Source of the DNA: Bryoerythrophyllum caledonicum
Taxonomy: Eukaryota; Streptophyta; Bryopsida; Pottiales; Pottiaceae
Reading direction: 5' to 3'
NCBI GenBank assembly: GCA_963971425.1
Contig: OZ020516.1
Location: 34,336,199-34,400,198 of the forward strand
DNA: 64,000 nucleotides
The translations under genes and the position numbers were made by a program. Every line of letters starts with the position of its first letter. Position 1 is the first letter of the stretch. Shown here piece after piece: positions 11,401 through 23,049 of this stretch. The notes below the pieces were generated by a model. The model ran no database searches. It saw only the letters and a program-made list of their open reading frames with translations, and was not told the origin of the DNA.

Positions 11401-12162
11401 AAAACCCCAGCGCGATGCGAACTCGACAACAGAAGTATTGCAAGGAGACCTCTATTGTGAGGGTGCCATTATCATTTATAGCATGTATACTGCTGCGTTT
11501 CTCAACTTCGCCCAGACAACCTTGGTAGTAAAAAGGAGAGGCCCAGATTGTGAGTGCGCCACTATCATTTGCATACCAACCTCTCTCAACTTCTGTCCTT
11601 TGATGTGCAGCTGGACAACAGAGGCAGTGCCAGGAGAGGCCTAGACTTCGAGGGCGCCATAAAGCACAACATGGGGAAGATCGACGTGGAGGATCAGCAG
11701 ATCGGGGTGCAGTGGCTGGTAAGCCAGGGGTTGGCAATCCCGAACCGGATCGGCATCTACGGATGGAGCTACGGGGGCTACATGGCGTCGATGGCACTGG
11801 CACGGTGCCCCGAGACCTTCTCCTGCGCCGTGGCCGGCGCGCCCGTGACGTCGTGGGACGGCTACGACACGCACTACACGGAGAAGTACATGGGCACGCC
11901 CTCCAGTAACCCTGCCGGATACCAGTACAGCTCGGTGATGCACCATGTGTACCAGATCACGGGGAAGCTGCTGCTGGTGCACGGCATGATCGACGAGAAC
12001 GTGCACTTCCGTCACACGGCGCGCCTCATCAACACGCTCACCGCGGCGTCTAAGGACTACGAGCTGCTCGTGTTCCCGGACGAGCGCCACATGCCGCGCG
12101 GGCTTCGCGATCGCATGTACATGGAGGAGCGCATTTGTGATTTTTTGGAGCGAAATATCTGA
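8487..12162 (+). CDS. Dipeptidyl peptidase IV-like prolyl oligopeptidase family protease
   Basis: Serine peptidase of family S9B, expected to remove N-terminal dipeptides after proline or alanine. Exons 8487-9086, 9179-9373, 9701-9730, 9879-10982 and 11611-12162 all join in phase 0, giving 826 residues. The N-terminal half is the beta-propeller domain ([17 protein letters not shown] near the start, [16 protein letters not shown] after the fourth exon begins). A QEEM double-glutamate motif (E276, E277) spans the exon 3/4 junction and would bind the substrate N-terminus. The C-terminal alpha/beta-hydrolase domain has Ser696 in GWSYGGY, Asp771 in HGMIDENV and His803 in DERHMPR. No signal peptide or membrane anchor is visible, so it resembles soluble DPP8/9-type enzymes. 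The start is uncertain: ATG 8718 gives 749 residues, the usual plant length, and omits a low-complexity leader with a poly-Glu tract. The exon 4 acceptor is the second AG of CAGAACAG, chosen for frame. Confidence 0.94.
8638..8673 (+). repeat. (GGA)n microsatellite encoding a poly-Glu tract
   Basis: A run of GAG/GGA triplets gives about twelve consecutive glutamates in the 8487-initiated frame. It lies upstream of ATG 8718, so it may be 5' UTR rather than coding. Its length is likely to vary between individuals. Confidence 0.7.
9398..9700 (+). repeat. About 104-bp tandem repeat, 3 copies, filling intron 2 of the protease gene
   Basis: Three diverged units start at 9398, 9501 and 9606, each opening with GGTGTCTCAGCTGCGTTTTG followed by a TTTTCTCGAGTTGACAGTA-like block. 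Together they make up most of the 327-base intron 9374-9700, whose real acceptor is CTTGTTGCAG at 9700. Confidence 0.65.
11425..11658 (+). repeat. Triplicated segment spanning the intron 4/exon 5 border of the protease gene
   Basis: The first ~45 bases of exon 5 (11614-11658, starting GACAACAGAGGCAGTGCCAG) have two diverged copies inside the preceding intron, at 11425-11467 and 11515-11560. The spacing is about 90-99 bases. The middle copy is preceded by a pyrimidine stretch and a CAG that could act as an acceptor. The intron copies have lost the reading frame. Confidence 0.6.
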
Positions 12163-13090
12163 GAGCAACAGTAACAACCAACAACTGTATGTAACTTGTA
12201 GGTTATTCACTCCGTCCTCTCAACTTGGGGGACTGGACTCCTTAGTATAGTGGCTTGGCTGGTGGCGGTGGTGGTGGCTCTGTATAATAATCTATACTCT
12301 ACTGTGATGATGATTCCGTCCCTGCAAAGTGGGAAAACTGTATGATGATGTCGGCTTCACGTCGGGAAACACACTCACGTAAGTTAATTGTCGACGTACT
12401 TTTGTGACTTTGCTGTCTTGCCTTTGTGGCTTGGTGTTTAAATTGAAACTGTTGGGTGTCTGGATTTGAGCCGCTTCATCTCTCCGCTTCACGTGTGCTA
12501 TTTTATCCTGTACTCTCGTTTGGTACTGTTTGGTAGAGTGCTGCTTCTGAATTTTATCGGTCTGTGTAGTATATGATGATTTTATACACGAAATTTTTAC
12601 TGGATCATATCGGATATTCGTAGATTGGGGAGTTTTCTTGTAGATGTTTAGCTTTGGCCTATGGACAGATGTCTCACAGAGCGGTTTGTTTGCGAGCCTT
12701 ATGACTTGTGTCGGGGGATGGTTGACAAAGATATTTTCAATAGCATGGGTCCAACATCATAAATAATTAATGTAAACTAGTTAATAATGTGATTTTCTGA
12801 ACACGTAAAAAGACTTGAAGTGGGAAAATGTTATGATTACTACAGACTCACAGAATAGGACTCAATGGTTGAAATTGCGAACACGATTTTCTTGTCGTTC
12901 AACGGATGTTTGTTTGGGGAAACGTATCCATTTTAAGAAATTTCATTTTGAGATGTTGCTTAAAGAGTTTCTACAGTTTCCAGAATTTCAACATCAACGA
13001 GTAATTTGTGTCGCTACTGATGTTTCAATTACGGTTCTCATTTATGATTATAATGAACATTTTCGCTCTGTACCCAGCATGAAACCTGAG
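12163..13090. other. Convergent intergenic spacer, no gene seen
   Basis: Lies between the stop codons of the plus-strand protease gene and the minus-strand PELP1-like gene. It must contain both 3' UTRs. The 94-codon ORF at 12815-13099 has no recognisable domain and runs antisense into the neighbouring gene, so I do not call it. Confidence 0.45.
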
Positions 13091-16000
13091 TTAATCTGAC
13101 TCGGGGTCAGGATCTGGATCTCCGTCTCCGTCACCGATGCCCGGGAGAGGACCTTCAGAATCAGAGTCTGTTGTTATTTCCACTGGATCATTAAAGGATG
13201 CAAACGTGTTCCCATGAGCAGCAGGGTATGATGCTGCAGGAGTTGTCACAGCATGTGTATCAGGAAGAATACCCATGATTCCTACTCCAACAGATGCAGC
13301 TTTCGCCACTGCTATATTGTCTACACTTTTAGAAACAGCAGAATCCTTTTCTTGCAGACCAGAGGCGTGTTCTCTGTCAGGTGTCTGAATCCTAGTTTGC
13401 TCCTGATATTCCACGGACGTTGTTGCAGCCTGGTCCTTCTCCAGTACTGGCTCCATGTTGTCTCTTTCCTCAGCCACCTTCTCTTCATTTGGTGCGACCT
13501 GGCCCTCGTTCAGAACAAGGGACACTCCATACCCCGGAGTGCCACCAGAAGAGTAATCTTCAAGGAGAATCCCATCAGTTTCAGGGTAAAACAAGCTATC
13601 ATCGTCGGCGAAATCCTCTCCATATCCCAGCCATGTATCCACCTCCGCCCATGGGTCCATGGCCATTTGCCCAATCTTCAAGGCAGACACGGACGTTGGC
13701 ACTGCGAAGCCGTTGGTTGGGAGCTGGGGAGTGGGCGCTGGAATGCTATTACTACTGGGCTTGTTGCTGGGCCTCTGCATATTGTGCGGCACCAGAGTGG
13801 CGCTAGTGGCGCGGCCTGCAGACATGCCGGCTGCAACCGCTGCAGGGGTGCCTGCCGGTGGAAGGCAGCGCGGGTGCAACAGCGGCTCCAGAGCTAACAA
13901 AGCATGTGCACACACTGCGGCCACCTCTGTCCCTGCTTCTTGCCGTCCTGCGAAACATGTTGCAGATAAACAGAAAGAAGAATCATAAGGAACATCCTCG
14001 GTTAGTGTATAAAACTGAACGAATGTGTATAAACCCAAATAACCTGATGAAGCGTCATCGTATCAAAACACTATCACTAACAATATTACTCCATATCAAA
14101 ACCACGATCAATGTTGACCTTCGACCCAAAGGTTTTACTGGTGATAGATGAATCAAGGTTATGTTTTATTACCGTTTCGGAATACTGCGAGTCCTTGGGC
14201 CAGGTATGGGGGACGGTGACAGCATGGAGAGAGGAGGGAGGCCAGCAGAGCTTGATACGCGGCCACTTGAAAGTCGCCAGAGGAGGAGCTTGCAACGCTA
14301 GTTCCTTCCATGAAGTTGATGTCGTCTTCCAATGCAAAGGCAGCCGAGGTTGATCCTGTTGCGGCGGCCATGGCCACGCTTGCGAGAACTGCATCCACTT
14401 CTGCTCTCCAGCGGTCTGGAAGTAAAGCTCCACCCTACAGCCGAGAAATGGGTGAATTGCAAGCACTGGGGAGATACTATGAAATGTCACACCGGCTGTC
14501 CCAAACATCACAAACAGTCATCTTCTCCTGAAATGTTATATTCGTCAAATTGGCGGTTTCCACATTGCCATTTGTGCTCATCTCTTTAACCAAGTTGTAT
14601 ATTTTTCTCTACTCATGGGATAAATCTAACATACCCCACTACATCTACACAATCTTGATCAACTACGTAAACGGTAACATAAAAGTTTAAAATGTTTGAA
14701 GTGTCAACAGTACAGAAAACTGCCAATAGAACATACGTAGAAAAAACCGTACTGATGGATAGAGTCATGATCTTACAGACGTAAGAAGAGCTTCAAGTGC
14801 CTGTAGAGCAGCGATTTGGACGGCAACTGGGGCTGTTCCCTCTCCTGCGCTGATTACTGCTTCCACCATGCCATTGCCTGGATGGTCGCCGGGGATGCCA
14901 CCAGGTTCCTTACGTTTCTTTGAGCTAGGGGCCTGAGCGGCGCTGTTCCATCCGGCGGAAGCCCAGACAGAGTTGCTTATGCGAGGGCCCCGTCCAAATT
15001 TGGGGGACAGTATGTTCGCCCCAGGAGTCGAACCTTTCAAGTCTGAAAGTGCATTTCCCACAATGGCGGGCGCCAATCCAGACGCCATTCCTGCGTTTGA
15101 TTGTTCATGACGATTCATACAATTCTAAATAACTGCCTTCTCAAATGCAAATTTTTCATTCACAAAAGCAGAAAGCAGAGTCAAAGGTAATTACCGGCAC
15201 CCATTGCAACAAAGAGATGACGAGAGATAGAATAAAGCTTAATGCGCAGTGTCGCATCAACCCCTCCATAACGCCGAAAGTAGTCACTAATCAAGCGTAT
15301 AAGATCAGCTGCTCGTGGTAAAAGTTGGCTGTCACAGACCAAAAGACCAACCAAAATTACGTGAGTTGTGTCAAGTTGTGTCAAAAAAATTCATCGGTCG
15401 ATCAAGAGGAACGAAGCACGGCAATCTGCTTCTCGGAAAGTCAGCTAAAACATGCGTGCAGAAGGTGTAAAAGATAACCTGCGAATGCCACGCAATGTTG
15501 AGGCTACAAGATTTAGGGCAGTCAAATGCAAGGCCGGGAGTTCCGAACATAAAGCTGCTTGATGTGATGAGGGTATTGGTGCTCCTAGTCGTGAAGCTGT
15601 CGATAACCTGGAGCCATCTACTCGTAGGATACGCATACTGAGAGCCAGTAATGGACCCAATGGAGCCGGTACCTTTTCCAATCCCAAAACCATCACATGA
15701 GCTTAACACCTCCGACAAGTGATTTAGTAAAATTTGTGGCAGTAAAGTTAATGTCATACATGGCCTGCGTTTCTGCACTACATACCTCCAAGAGATTACA
15801 TCAATAATGTAGATCCATCATCTCACCTGACGATCAAGCATGTTGCATAAATTCTAACGCAACTTAAATTCTGTGACAATGGGAGGGAACGTACCGGAAC
15901 TGGGAAAGGACTAGTGAGCAGGTAGTTGCAGCATTGCAGCAGATTGGAAACCCTGGGCACCAACTGCTGCCAGAGGGTTTTTCCTGGTTGCACACAAGCA

Positions 16001-17961
16001 TTGGATGGAACTGCTCGGCCCCCAAGTGGCCAAGGTGATTCTTGCCCATGCGGCAACAAAGATGCAATAGCGTCCTCTGCAGTAGCAACTGCAATGGAAT
16101 TTCATCAGATTTAATAACGAATAATCCTTGCCTTGAACCCGTTATCTGATGCTAATGTAAACTGACTGGGGTAGAGATTCGAGAGCATCATTACTCACCA
16201 TCTTCCATGCCTGCAAATGCAAAGTCAAGTTCAGAGTTCGTCGCAATCAGAATGCGACGCAGTAAAGAGCTCCATGTTGTGGCGTCTCCGTGGGCCTTTG
16301 GAAGAAGCGCCAGCGCCCTTGCGCATTTCTAGGAAAAAAGGTGATTTCAAACCATTAATCTCTGAATTTATGCCCTCTACCTCTAGCTACACAAATGATA
16401 ATCAAAAGCTCTGTGAGGATCGAATATATTGCAGATGAGGAAGATGAGTTAAAGGACTGTGGTACCTGAGGAATCGTTGTATAGCATTCCACGTCCATTA
16501 TTCGCGCTACCAACAAAGCCTCCAACTGCACACCTTACGGATAATTACACAGGTCAATTCATTCATTGGTCACCTGACAGAAAACGGATCATTCATATTA
16601 CCGTGTGGAATTTAAAGCCGATCGAGATGATTATAATGCACATGGGGAAATTACATGTTGTAAAAGCTAAATCGTGAGTGTATGCATACACTGCTGGACT
16701 GTTGACGCAGACAGGCTGGAAAGTATCGCAGCAAAGCCGACAGCAGATCCATCGCCTCATTCTGCACACGACTGAGCCATCTTAGAATGCTGTACAGATC
16801 ATGTTCACATAACCAATGCGAAAGAAAGCAAGAAATGGAAATGACAGGAGTTGAGTCAGATGATCATCCAGCAAACTACCCCCAAGTGTAAGCCACCCTG
16901 GGTACAAACCCAAATGCCACATGAGTCCTTGTCCCCAAGTATCTGCAGCAGGGGTTGCACCAGCTTGGAGATGAGGTTGGCGCCATCTCGTCGCACGCCC
17001 GCAAACTCAACCAAACCTCCCAATCTGCAGAAGGTAATCAACCAGTCTGTCCCTTAGCACCATCATTCTCTCACCCCAAGACGCAACCTCACCTAAAACC
17101 TAAAACGTTCCACTTTAAAACCTAAAACCTAAAACAAGAATATCACAGTCACCTGTAGCAGATTCATCTTACCTGACAATTAGGTCAGTTAAAGAAGCGC
17201 AGGCAGCTGCTCTCACAAAGATAGGATCTGTAGGTTGCTGCAAGATCCAGCTTGTAACATGAGCGACATCATCAACGAGTTTATAAATTTCAGCAACCAC
17301 TGAAGCGACATTATGAGATTCTACATCCTTGATAAATCGATACAACCATAGAGTATCATCACCTTGAGAAGTAGCAACAACTTGGTGAACCACAAACTGT
17401 AGCATTCCAAGAAGCGCTGCCGAGTGCACTCTTGGCATGTCACGCCCAAAAGGCACGCACCTGCCCATCTGTTCTCCGCCTGACCCACATCGACGTCACA
17501 CCCTCAAATCATTTCCTGCACAAGTTTACACATGACCTAATTCGAAAAATCAGCATCAACTACTCACTCGTAAACGTCATGTCCTGGATTGCACTCCAAA
17601 TCACAAACTCTCTGAATTAGGTCATGCACACAGTGAGGGGAGCTAGGGTAAGGGCCCATGGGGTAGTACATACTACATTGCTGGAGAGAAGATTGAGCAG
17701 TTTCTCCATCCAAGCGTCGACAGCTCCCTTGTTGACGTCGAGGGTCTTGGCGCCTTGCATGAAGTGCAGCCTGGGACCGGCCACGAGCGAGCTCTCCCAC
17801 AGCAGGTGGTAGCGCCGCACCGATGCCACTGCCAGCGACAACTGCCCCGGCGCCCGCGTCACCTGCTTGTCGTCCGGCAGATGGTTCGCCATCACCGCGT
17901 GCAGCAGCCGGGGCCGCAGCCCCTGATCATGCATGCTGTTCAACGACTCCTCGAACGCCAT
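13091..17961 (-). CDS. PELP1/RIX1-like ribosome biogenesis protein
   Basis: Homologue of the PELP1 (RIX1) family, the scaffold of the nucleolar Rix1 complex that helps mature 60S pre-ribosomes. Thirteen exons in transcript order: 17961-17674, 17479-17363, 17237-17173, 17024-16910, 16761-16690, 16525-16466, 16328-16199, 16088-15895, 15672-15479, 15328-15195, 15090-14777, 14434-14173 and 13947-13091. All are GT..AG with agreeing phases, giving 933 residues. The RIX1-type helical repeats are clear: WAGACLLGVTCQEC, then GVRRDGANLISKLVQPLLQ, KCARALALLPKAHGDATTW and AADLIRLISDYFRRY. Near the C-terminus come RPPYLAQGLAVFR and an acidic tail rich in D/E that ends in alternating Asp-Pro. The family also often ends in an acidic Glu/Asp tail. 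The last exon carries a Pro/Ala/Gln-rich region. The donor of exon 4 (GTTTGT) is the weakest splice call. Confidence 0.92.
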
Positions 17962-19194
17962 CGCTCGCTACTGCCTCGACCACCACATCGATCCTCTTCC
18001 AAAGTAGCCAGCCTCGCCGAGTCTCCTCCTCCAGCTCCTGATCAGCCCTTAACCTGCAATCTCAAACCTCATGCTGACGGCGGAATCAATCAATCAATCG
18101 ACAAGGTAAAAGCTTCCTCTAGCAATGATGATGGACGTGTTATAGGGGAGGACGTACGTCCAGCTGCCGCTGTAGCCGTAGCCTTGCAGAAGGTGGAGAG
18201 ACAGGCAACGGAAAGGAAACGGGAAGCCCAAGAGCTGCATGCATGCAGTACGTGCAACTGACACACACTAATTCCTCACTCCCTACTAATGCATTCAAAT
18301 TCTCTCTGCACCCGTCGTAGCTGGCTCTACTATAACTTATCTTACGTTATATATCCCAATCTTGACCAATGACTATGCAACGTCGCTTTGCTGACTGTGA
18401 GAAGGTCACGGCGGCGCCATACATCAGGAAAATGTTGCTGATATTTGACGCTATGATCACTTCAACGTCGACAGTTGATCATATACGAGTGAATGCGAGC
18501 GGGACGAGACAGTGATTGGTGGTGTAAACTTGAGACGTGGGTCATGGTTTGCAGTTGCAATTATTATAATATTGGACATGCAGTACTTAATTTATTTAGG
18601 GCGTATTTCAATAAGTAGCGAAATCTGACCAATTATGATAACTAGGTGTGAATACTGGTTCTCACGTCATTTTCACCATATTCGGCTCAAGTGGGGCTAG
18701 CGAGAAGGTGTATTGTGGATTTTAAAGGGCTTACTTTAGCTTTTTTTGGGTAAAGAACTAATACATGCAACGTTGAATTGGGTCAATCAAGGGACGCAGC
18801 CCTTCAGCTTCTTGTTGTAGCGAGAAACAACGTTTGAGAGAGAGGCAGCCGAAGCAAGCTCGGCATGTGCCATGACAACGCTCTGAGGTCCACCCACCTC
18901 TTCACATATTTGTTGGACTTGGATCACCATGGACCACAAGGAAAGTTTGTATAATTACGAACTTCTTTAGCATTGAAAGAAATTATGTGAAATGAGAGTG
19001 CCACATATGCAGACCATTCATGTAGCTGGGAATTGTATCAGAGGGAGTGTTAAGAGATCTGTTTGACGTAGAAACTGTGGAGATTGCCGCATGGTCCACA
19101 CTTGCGCTGTGTGGTTCTGCAATGAAGAAGATTGAAGATTGCACAACGATATTATTAGTATTGTTATTGCTGTTGTTGGTGTTCTTATCCCCAA
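17962..19194. other. Upstream region of the PELP1-like gene, no gene seen
   Basis: This is the promoter side of the PELP1-like gene (start 17961, minus). The near part is GC-rich. Beyond about 18300 it becomes AT-rich and shows only short ORFs. No repeat or RNA gene is evident. I found no AAACCCTAA telo-box here, unlike RRP4 and S6K. Confidence 0.4.
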
Positions 19195-19584
19195 ATGACA
19201 AGCAGACTAGGCCAAGACTTCAACTCGGAATTGTGGCAGAAATGGGCGAGCATGGGCGTCATCTTTCTGGCATGTGGGGCATTGATGTACGGTCAGGACC
19301 GCGCCACTCCGCGTCGCGGGCGACCTCCCAAGCACAGTGGTGCTACGGCCTGCTGCGCCAGGTGCAAAGCGCCTGTGCAAGCTCCCTCGCACAAGAAGAT
19401 GATGAGCGCGGTTGCAGAATCGTGGGGTGCCAGACGCAGCAGCAAAGGAGGGCGGCTTCCTTCGCCACCGTATCAGATTTATAGGCTCCTGCTCATGGCG
19501 CTCATCGCTCTCATTCTGCTCGGAATTTTTGCTTACTTTAAGTCGCATGCGCACCGGTGGTACAAGATGATGCCTCCCCCTTAG
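19195..19584 (+). CDS. Possible small two-pass membrane protein (129 aa), unrecognised
   Basis: Single-exon ORF with no homologue that I recognise. There is a hydrophobic segment at residues 20-33 (SMGVIFLACGALMYG), a basic middle with an AT-hook-like GRPPK and a cysteine cluster CCARC, and a strong C-terminal membrane segment (residues ~96-114, RLLLMALIALILLGIFAYF) followed by a short basic tail. GC and codon use look more coding than the surrounding AT-rich DNA. It could also be one exon of a longer gene or chance. It faces the same way as no near neighbour, and nothing around it suggests a role. Confidence 0.38.
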   Translation: MTSRLGQDFNSELWQKWASMGVIFLACGALMYGQDRATPRRGRPPKHSGATACCARCKAPVQAPSHKKMMSAVAESWGARRSSKGGRLPSPPYQIYRLLLMALIALILLGIFAYFKSHAHRWYKMMPPP

Positions 19585-19676
19585 CTAGCACACCAAGTTC
19601 TTTTCTTCAATCATCTTTCAAGAAATACCATGTGGGTGGTCCAAAGCACACTTTTCAAGACAGTGGGTCACCAGTT

Positions 19677-19785
19677 GCGATGCAGACACGGTTGATAAAA
19701 TAATTGATCATGGCTCACAGTCGATCTGAGATGCAGACACGGCTGAAGATATAATTGATCGTGGCTCACGGCTGATCCGAAAGTG
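19677..19785 (+). repeat. About 54-bp direct duplication
   Basis: Two adjacent copies share GATGCAGACACGG, then ATAATTGATC, then TGGCTCAC with a few changes. They lie just downstream of the small membrane ORF. No function visible. Confidence 0.6.
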
Positions 19786-20363
19786 ACCAGATCAACATCT
19801 GCTGTATGATTGGAGGCAATTGAACTTGCTCATCTTTACGCCACGAGCCTCAGAGTGTATACATTGAATTTCCTTGTGTGTACATCCCAAACTCTTAAGA
19901 GGAATTTTATTAGAACTAAATTTAATTCAATGAGATCATCTAATTTTCGAGTTCACAATGGAATTCAGGGGAGCATCACTGTTTCTCTCAGCATTTGTCG
20001 CTGAGCTCAAGGCTTTGAAATTATGCCTTTGGCAATGAATGCATCCAGTCTCTGAACGTGTGATGCAAATATTGAGAAAGACGTCCGCTCTCTGATTGCC
20101 AGACTTTTATTCGTCATTGCAAAACATAATCGAAATATTCATCAAAGATCATTATATACAATTTGCATTTACATATAAACATGAGCAGTAGTGCGACTAG
20201 TACAACAGTGCAGACAATGTAACTACAGCACCATTTCCATAATTTCACGTATGAACAATAAGGGCAATATCATAACACCAGCAACCGCGGTTCTATCAAC
20301 AATCTATAAATCATATATTCACAAAAAAGTTGACATGATCCAGTGACTAGAATTAGTGCACGA
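19786..20363. other. Spacer and LEA 3' UTR region
   Basis: AT-rich DNA between the short duplication and the stop codon of the LEA gene on the minus strand. It probably contains the LEA 3' UTR. No convincing ORF. Confidence 0.4.
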
Positions 20364-23049
20364 CTAATCCTTGGACTTGACAATCACGGTCTTCTGCGGC
20401 ACCACCACCGTCTCCTTCTCGTGAGTAACGTGATCCGTGTCATGAGGAGTCATCCTGGTCCTCAAAGTGTTTAAGGCATTCAGCACGGCGTCGCCCGTTA
20501 CCTCCAAAACGTTACCTGCAGAGTGGGTGGCTTTGGCGGAAATGTCGACCACGCCATGCTGTGCACTCGCAGCGGTGGTCTTGGCGGCGCCCGCCACATC
20601 AAGAGTCAAGTCCTTGGATGCGATGGCGGTGTCAGCTGTAGCATCAGCTGCTTGTTGCGTGAAAATCAGTGCTCCATCCTTTGCTTCCGAGGCCGTCTTC
20701 AGGGCCTTGTCCTTGGCGATCATGGCGGAGTCGGCAACCGTGTCGCCCACTCTCTGCGCCGTGTCCAATGTCGCATCTTTTGCCTCGGAAGATTTCTTCA
20801 TGGCTTTGGTGCTTGTGACATCTGCAACATCCGCGGTCTTGTCCTTGGCAGCCATCGCGGAGTCGGCGACCGTGTCGCCCACTCTCTGCGCCGTGTCCAA
20901 TGTCGCATCCTTCGCCTCGGAAGATTTCTCCATGGCTTTGGTGCGTGTGACACCTGCAACATACGCGGCCTTGTCCTTGGCAGCCATCGCGGAGTCGGCG
21001 ACCGTGTCGCCCACTCTCTGCGCCGTGTCCAATGTCGCATCCTTCGCCTCGGAAGATTTCTCCATGGCTTTGGTGCTTGTGACACCTGCAACATACGCGG
21101 CCTTGTCCTTCGCGGATGTGGCGGTATCAGCTGTGACATCCCCTACATTCTGAGTCGTCTGAGCTGCAGCCTCCTTGGCTTGCGAGGCTCTGTCGCTCAC
21201 GTAGCTGCTCACCTCGCCAGCCTTGTGCTTCGCGACAGTAGCAACATCTGACGCTGTTTCCGTGGCGGATATTGCTGTGTCAGCAGTGTAATCTCCTACA
21301 GTTTGAGTCACCTCCGCTGCCGCGTCCTTTGCTTCAGAAGCTTTTTCATTCAAATAGCTACCTGTCTCGTTTGCCTTTGCGCTTCCTGCATCTCGCGCTT
21401 CATATGCCTTGTCTTTGGTAGCCGTGGCGGTCCCGGCAGTCGTGCTTCCCACGGTCTCTGTCGCTTGAGAGGCTTTGTCACCAGCGTAGATGCCTGCCTG
21501 TTTCGCACGGTTTGCAACTTCAGAGGCCTTGTCTTTGGCAGCACCAGTCGCTTCCAACGCCGTCTGCTTGGCAGCTTCGGCAGTCTCCGCGGTTTTATCC
21601 CCCACATTCTGCGTTACTTCAGCTGCAACACCCGTCGCCTGAGACGCCTTCTCGCCCACGTAGCCGCGTGTCTCACCCGCCTTCGTGCCTGCGAGTTCTC
21701 CAGCTTCAGAGGCCTTGTCTTTGGCAGCACCAGTCGCTTCCGACGCCGTCTCCTTGGCACCTTTGGCAGTCTCCGCCGTTTTATCCCCCACATTCTGCGT
21801 TACTTCAGCTGCAACACCCGTCGCCTGAGACGCCTTCTCGCCCACGTAGCCGCGCGTCTCACCAGCCTTCGTGCTTGCGAGTTCTCCAGCTTCAGAGGCC
21901 TTGTCTTTGGCAGCACCAGTCGCTTCCGACGCCGTCTCCTTGGCAGCTTTGGCAGTCTCCGCCGTTCTATCCCCCACATTCTGCGTTGCTTCAGCTGTAC
22001 CACCCGTCGCCTGAGACGCCTTCTCGCCTACATAGCCGCGCGTCTCACCAGCCTTCGTGCTTGCGAGTTCTCCAGCTTCAGAGACCTTCTCTTTGGCAGC
22101 ACGAGCAACATCCGAGGCTGTATCTTCGGCAGCCGTGGTGGTGTCAGCAGCTTCCGCTCTCACTTCCTTGCTGGTGTCGGCTGCGGTGTCTTTTGCCTGA
22201 GCAGCCTTCGTGCTTGCAACATCTCCGACTTCGTAAACCTTGTTTTTTGCAGCCTTTGTCGTTTCGGCAGTTGAATCACCTACATTCTGAGTGATCTCAG
22301 CTGCGGTATCTGTAGCCGTGGAAGCTCCCTCCCCCACAGACTTGCCAACCTGATCCGCCTTGGTGCTTGCTGCACCTCCCGCCTCTGAAGCAGTGCCCTT
22401 AGCAGCTCTTCCAGCATCCGAAGCCTTGTCAGTGGCCACTCCAGCCGGACTCTCTTTAGCGGCTTCCTTTGTGTCTTCGGGTACTGCTTTGGCTCCTATT
22501 TTGTGGGTCATCTCTTGAGCACTCTGGAATGATCCACACAGAGGACGTCAACACATGATTAAATAAATCTAAGCAGACGTCACAGGGACTCCATACGGCA
22601 GCAGTTTACTTCTGGCTGATATCTATGTGATATTCCAGTGATACCGAGGCGCTCGTGTCGTGAAATGAACGAACAAACAACTGGCTGTGCATGCATTTAC
22701 TAGTGACATCCATCAACACAAGACATGTAATTCTCGCAGACGTCACAAGCAGTCCACTTCTCTATGTGATACTCGGCTGATACAAGTCTTCGTGTGATAT
22801 CCGAGGTGCTCATGGACAAGAAAACAGGCTACAGCGTTGCAAGCCTCGACTGATCAACCAATTGTACACAATTACCTTGAGCTCGTGACCATGTCCGTGT
22901 CCATGTCCGTGATGATGCTGGCGGTGATGACCGTGTCGTTGGCCATGAGAATGCTCACGTCCTGCTTCCTCAGGAGTGTGCGCGAACTGCATCACCTTCA
23001 CTGACGGCGTGTCATGCACAGCCTTCCCACTCGTCTCGTGAGAACTCAT
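20364..23049 (-). CDS. Group 3 late embryogenesis abundant (LEA_4) protein, very long, His-rich leader
   Basis: Intrinsically disordered stress protein expected to protect membranes and proteins during drying. Two exons: 23049-22876 (58 codons) and 22511-20364 (715 codons plus stop), joined in phase 0 at GAGCTCAAG|GT and the second AG of CAAGAG. The leader has a run of His-Gly pairs (GHGHGHGHELK). The large exon is built of LEA_4-like 11-residue motifs such as KDKASEAGELA and AKETASEATGA, rich in Ala, Lys, Glu, Thr and Asp with no Cys or Trp. Two blocks are internally amplified: three ~62-residue units (21510-22100) containing TKAGETRGYVGEKASQATG, and three ~44-residue units (20700-21120) containing EKSSEAKDATLDTAQRVGD. 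At 773 residues it is far longer than usual LEA_4 proteins of 150-450. If the small exon is not used, translation could begin at 22511. Long antisense ORFs here only mirror the repeats. Confidence 0.85.

Noticed and set aside
11438..11644. Separate 68-codon ORF or extra exon in protease intron 4
   Set aside because: It arises from frame-shifted duplicate copies of the exon 5 start; joining it would break the conserved protein frame.
12815..13099. 94-codon plus-strand ORF between the protease and PELP1-like genes
   Set aside because: No recognisable motif, AT-rich, and its end overlaps the PELP1-like stop in antisense.
17091..17135. CCTAAAA repeats in a PELP1-like intron as an interstitial telomere
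   Set aside because: The unit is CCTAAAA rather than CCCTAAA, only about five copies, interrupted; most likely a chance low-complexity tract.
21303..22294. Long plus-strand ORFs (323 and 260 codons) opposite the LEA gene
   Set aside because: They mirror the amplified LEA repeats on the other strand. The composition (Ser/Arg/Cys or Pro/Gln-rich repeats) follows from the antisense of Ala/Lys/Glu codons, not from a separate gene.
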